A program made the position numbers and the translations under genes. The notes beneath the pieces are model-generated. The model was not told the DNA's origin. It worked only from the letters and a program-made list of their open reading frames with translations, and made no database searches. From Lactobacillus sp. ESL0677 (GTDB lineage Bacteria; Bacillota; Bacilli; Lactobacillales; Lactobacillaceae), in NCBI RefSeq assembly GCF_029392875.1, contig NZ_CP113946.1:1736001-1800000 (forward strand): a DNA stretch of 64,000 bases. Reading direction: 5' to 3'. Below, one piece after another: positions 61,251-64,000 of the stretch; the stretch's first letter is position 1, and each line of letters begins with the position of its first letter.

Positions 61251-62735
61251 CTAATTTTCAGCGGCGTATTGACCGGCTAAACGTCCGAATGTCTGTGCAT
61301 GACTGCATGTCAGACCCGGAACTCTGTCTGGGTAACTGCCCCAGAAGAAGCCACCACTGCAGTTCCCTGCTGCAAACAAATGTGGAATTGGCTTACCGTT
61401 CTTGTCAATAACTTGCATCTTAGTATTAATCCGCAAGCCATCAAGTGTTGCAAGTAAACGGCCACCGTAGACAACACCGTAGTATGGGCCATGCTCAACT
61501 GGGAACAATCTAAATTGTTCCTTACCCAAATCGGTGTCTTCCCCCTTCTTGCACATTTCGTTGTAGCGTTCAACACTATGAACCAAATTATCCTTTGGCA
61601 TGTGTAATTTTTCGGCTAATTCTTCGATTGTGTCAGCCTTTTGAACCATACCGTCATCAATCCGACGTTGAATTTCAGCTTTGTTTTCCTCAGTGTTATA
61701 AATTCCTGGGAAGCCTAAGCGTGAACAGCCTTGCGTATGGAATTGTGCCAAGTGATCCATTGTTTCTTCTGACCAAATTTCAGCTTCCAAATAACCAGGT
61801 TGCTTAGCAGCGGCATTGGTATCAAATTGATAAGGTACGCTTTCGTTTTCGAAACGTTCACCGTTCAAGTTAACCTTGAGCAGTGGATAAGCACCCATCC
61901 AGAAGTAACCTTGACCCTTAAAATCGATGAGATAATGCTCTTCAGCCTTAGTGCCGACCTTCACAGCACCACGGTCAAAGATGATTTCAGCAGGTTCTTC
62001 ATCACGAGCTGCGCCAACTTTCAAACCAGCTAAAATACCTGAACCATCATCACGTGGGCCATCAGAATAAACATTCTTCTTGTAGCCAAGTGGATCCCAC
62101 TTTTGCATTAATTCAGGATTACCACCGTAACCACCGGTACAAATAATGACACCTTTAGTTGCAGCATATTCAGTCTTAGCACCAGAAGCACGATCACTGG
62201 TAATAACGCCAGTAACCTTTCCGCTATCGTCAGTTACTAATTCTTCAAGTTTAGTATTGTACTTCAGCGTTACGCCTAGTTCCTTAACCTTATCAATCAT
62301 CCAGTCACCATAATGAGCCCAATCATTATCTGGAGTTGTTAAGGCTAATTCTGTATTGAAAGCAGTATTAACGATTGTTTCATAATTAGCATCAGGTTGT
62401 ACTCGTAAAACAGCGTTGTGTGGCTTCATGATATTATCTTCAAGCCAGTTAGCTGTTTCATCAGTGTGATTAGCCCATGTCCAAAGCAAACGTTCATCAA
62501 CATTGCCTTGATAGAACAAAGTTAAGAAGTTCATTAACTTAGCTTTATCAACCTTAATTCCTGCTCTTCTTTGAGCATTACTATCCAATGCGGCAAAGAA
62601 TGAACGAAACAAGAACTGTGAACTACCAGACTTGTCAATCAATAATACCTTGGCGCCTTTTTCAGCAGCAGCCATAGCAGCCATAGCGCCGGCATTGCTG
62701 GCACCAGCAACAATTACATCATAACTATTTGCCAT
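61251..62735 (-). CDS. FAD flavoprotein, first gene of the cluster
   Basis: 494 residues, FAD_binding_2 type. FAD motif reads VIVAGASNAGAMAAMAAAEKG, with Ser in place of the second Gly of GxGxxG. Conserved C-terminal half CSGGFFWGSYPDRVPGLTCSHAQTFGRLAGQYAAEN. In the substrate region GERFENESVPYQFD there is a Tyr and no Arg; the sequence is closer to ketosteroid-dehydrogenase-like members than to true fumarate reductase. The FMN domain is absent. It follows a LysR-type palindrome and a strong GGGAG ribosome binding site. Confidence 0.8.
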   Translation of the reverse strand: MANSYDVIVAGASNAGAMAAMAAAEKGAKVLLIDKSGSSQFLFRSFFAALDSNAQRRAGIKVDKAKLMNFLTLFYQGNVDERLLWTWANHTDETANWLEDNIMKPHNAVLRVQPDANYETIVNTAFNTELALTTPDNDWAHYGDWMIDKVKELGVTLKYNTKLEELVTDDSGKVTGVITSDRASGAKTEYAATKGVIICTGGYGGNPELMQKWDPLGYKKNVYSDGPRDDGSGILAGLKVGAARDEEPAEIIFDRGAVKVGTKAEEHYLIDFKGQGYFWMGAYPLLKVNLNGERFENESVPYQFDTNAAAKQPGYLEAEIWSEETMDHLAQFHTQGCSRLGFPGIYNTEENKAEIQRRIDDGMVQKADTIEELAEKLHMPKDNLVHSVERYNEMCKKGEDTDLGKEQFRLFPVEHGPYYGVVYGGRLLATLDGLRINTKMQVIDKNGKPIPHLFAAGNCSGGFFWGSYPDRVPGLTCSHAQTFGRLAGQYAAEN

Positions 62736-62768
62736 TTTTCTCCCTCACTTCTTTTAAAATTTTGTTTT

Positions 62769-62794
62769 TTAATACGCTTTCATAATACTATGAA
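62769..62794 (-). promoter_or_regulatory. LysR-type palindrome and cre-like site before the flavoprotein operon
   Basis: TTCATA-N4-TATGAA (62779-62794), a perfect inverted repeat with T-N11-A geometry, just upstream of the first flavoprotein gene. A cre-like TGAAAGCGTATTAA (minus strand, 62769-62782) overlaps it, matching CcpA consensus at about 12 of 14. Confidence 0.5.
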
Positions 62795-62863
62795 TAACGT
62801 GAACTTCTGCACCATATTTAGAATTGAGGATTACCAAATGGAATAGCCAAACTTTTTAAACAG

Positions 62864-62912
62864 CAAAAAAAGCCTGCCATTGCAATATTTAATTGCATCA
62901 AGCAGACTTTTT
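62864..62912 (-). terminator. Terminator of the lysR gene
   Basis: Minus strand AGTCTGC-TTGATGCAAT / ATTGCAATGG-CAGGCTTTTTTT, long bulged stem with T-run; separates lysR from the flavoprotein operon. Confidence 0.72.
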
Positions 62913-62940
62913 AAAATTCATCAAAATTGTGTTAATTATT

Positions 62941-63840
62941 TTACTTAGGAAGAAATTCCATAATTGATTTCTTAAATATTTCGCAAACCTGTTCCAAAAT
63001 TTTTACATTAGTAAATGATTCCATATAGGCGATGCCATATGGTGAAATTTCATGATAATCAATTGGAATATACTTTGCGCCACTGTTTTGATAATCAGCG
63101 ATGAAGTTAGGCAAAATGCCATAGCCCCAGCCAGCTTTAACATAAATATCCATTGCCAAAAAGTCCTGTACGAACCTGACATGGCGCATTCCCATTTCTT
63201 CAATTAATGAATTTTGGTATTTTATTTGGACGTTCAGTGAACTATTAGGATCTATCAAAAAAATATCCTTCCCCTTTAAATCCTTAAGAGTAATTAACTT
63301 TTTTTGCGCTAATTTAGAATCTTCAGGACAAGCTACCACGAAATGCCCCGATATTAACGGCTCGAACTTAACATCATCGACTATGTCAACATCATCACGA
63401 GCAATTGCACAAATATCAACATGGTGATTAAGCAATTCACTGATTGAATTATTCAACACAAAAACAAACTGAACATGCAAATTACTGCCTGACTCACGCA
63501 ATTTTCGCAAAAACAATGGCAAAACTTCTTGCTCTAACGGCGTATCACAAACACCAATGCGTAATAGATTACCAGCATCATTTTTTTGACTCTGTAAATA
63601 AGCCACAGTATAGTCCATATCATCTAGAACATTGCGCGCAACATGATAAAAATATCTGCCAGCATTAGTTAAAGAAATTCGGTGATGTGCACGATTAATT
63701 AGAGTCACGCCAATAGTATTTTCCAGGTCCTTAATATTCTTAGAAACAGCCGATTGTGAAAAATTTAATTGCTCGGCAGCAATGGTAAAACTGGAATTAT
63801 CAATAGCCTTAATAAAGCAGCGTAATTGGGTAAAATTCAT
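62941..63840 (-). CDS. LysR-family transcriptional regulator
   Basis: 299 residues. N-terminal helix-turn-helix FTQLRCFIKAIDNSSFTIAAEQLNFSQSAVSKNIKDLENTIGVTLINR and a LysR substrate-binding domain (LLRIGVCDTPLEQEVLPLFL...). ATG 63840 is the usual LysR start; ATG 63846 is possible, while the upstream open frame crosses a terminator and is not coding. It lies directly upstream of the flavoprotein operon in the same direction but separated by a terminator, and probably activates it in response to the acid substrate. Confidence 0.88.
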   Translation of the reverse strand: MNFTQLRCFIKAIDNSSFTIAAEQLNFSQSAVSKNIKDLENTIGVTLINRAHHRISLTNAGRYFYHVARNVLDDMDYTVAYLQSQKNDAGNLLRIGVCDTPLEQEVLPLFLRKLRESGSNLHVQFVFVLNNSISELLNHHVDICAIARDDVDIVDDVKFEPLISGHFVVACPEDSKLAQKKLITLKDLKGKDIFLIDPNSSLNVQIKYQNSLIEEMGMRHVRFVQDFLAMDIYVKAGWGYGILPNFIADYQNSGAKYIPIDYHEISPYGIAYMESFTNVKILEQVCEIFKKSIMEFLPK

Positions 63841-63923
63841 TTTCATCATCCATTCAACGTATAGTTTTACTTTATTATACGTTAATTTATAAGGCTTTTC
63901 ATGAAAAGATGAATTTTCAATAT

Positions 63924-63952
63924 AAAAGGGAAGGTATTTTCCCTTCCCTTTT
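63924..63952. terminator. Terminator of the gene at the right edge
   Basis: Perfect 11-bp stem AAAAGGGAAGG/CCTTCCCTTTT with loop TATTTTC. Confidence 0.8.
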
Positions 63953-63971
63953 AACTCTTTTTGATGGTCAA

Positions 63972-64000
63972 TCATCTTTTACCCTTATTCGCATCAGGTA
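63972..64000 (-). CDS. C-terminal end of a gene outside the window, possibly an MFS carrier
   Basis: A minus-strand frame enters from the right edge, ends with PDANKGKR and TGA, and is followed by a terminator. The MFS protein of the flavoprotein cluster ends with LPDANAARHHR, so the same PDAN tail suggests a second carrier of that family. Only nine codons are visible, so this is tentative. Confidence 0.4.

Overview
The window looks like a chromosomal segment of a low-GC lactic acid bacterium, most likely Lactobacillus sensu stricto. Reasons: AT-rich intergenic DNA, tandem SLAP surface-layer-binding domains, a SEC10/PgrA-type surface protein, PepF, an L-lactate oxidase, and a diaminopimelate (DAP) lysine pathway under a lysine riboswitch. 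I do not assign a species. I found no rRNA, tRNA, phage module, CRISPR array or replication origin.

Layout. 1-3090: the end of an unknown gene, a cytoplasmic multicopper oxidase and a C39-like peptidase. 3095-4900: a structured small RNA and an intact ISLre2-type insertion sequence that landed at the RNA's promoter. 4902-7067: a MerR-controlled operon (45-aa protein, decarboxylase/cupin fusion, SDR). 7207-10334: a decayed relative of the same IS, then a TrpXYZ-like ABC importer preceded by what looks like a leader-peptide attenuator rather than a T-box. 10354-14893: a LepA paralogue coupled to a TetR regulator, an ABC-F ATPase and an orphan terminator/antiterminator RNA. 14992-24963: divergent lysine/DAP genes (dapF-lysC against lysA-dapD-deacetylase-dapA-dapB-patA-asd, acetylated branch). 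24974-29400: a repeat-rich surface protein and an LCP-family cell-wall enzyme. 29557-36300: pepF, a membrane protein, and a T-box-controlled amino-acid ABC importer with a peptidase/deacylase. 36463-42208: lactate oxidase, and a zinc/manganese ABC operon that includes a cell-wall amidase next to a Fur-family regulator. 42220-48760: fructose PTS operon, M20 amidohydrolase, threonine/serine exporter. 48795-49138: a candidate type I toxin-antitoxin locus. 49160-53098: lytSR-lrgAB. 53223-56578: MarR-controlled drug exporter, homocysteine methyltransferase, small membrane protein. 56596-64000: a LysR-linked cluster of three fumarate-reductase-like flavoproteins with an MFS carrier, plus the tail of what may be a second carrier.

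How the parts work together. The lysine genes make DAP for peptidoglycan and lysine for protein; the riboswitch covers only the seven-gene operon. Several operons are governed by RNA: lysine riboswitch, T-box, candidate leader-peptide attenuator, antisense RNA. Cell-wall functions recur (LCP, amidase, LrgAB, SLAP proteins). The right-hand flavoproteins probably use an imported alpha,beta-unsaturated organic acid as electron acceptor; the substrate cannot be read from the sequence.

Most noteworthy items: the type I toxin-antitoxin locus, the four-way attenuator of the ABC importer, the structured RNA beside the IS, the metal-uptake operon containing an amidase, and the flavoprotein cluster lacking the usual fumarate-reductase arginine. 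Positions and motifs were read by eye; no database search or folding program was run.
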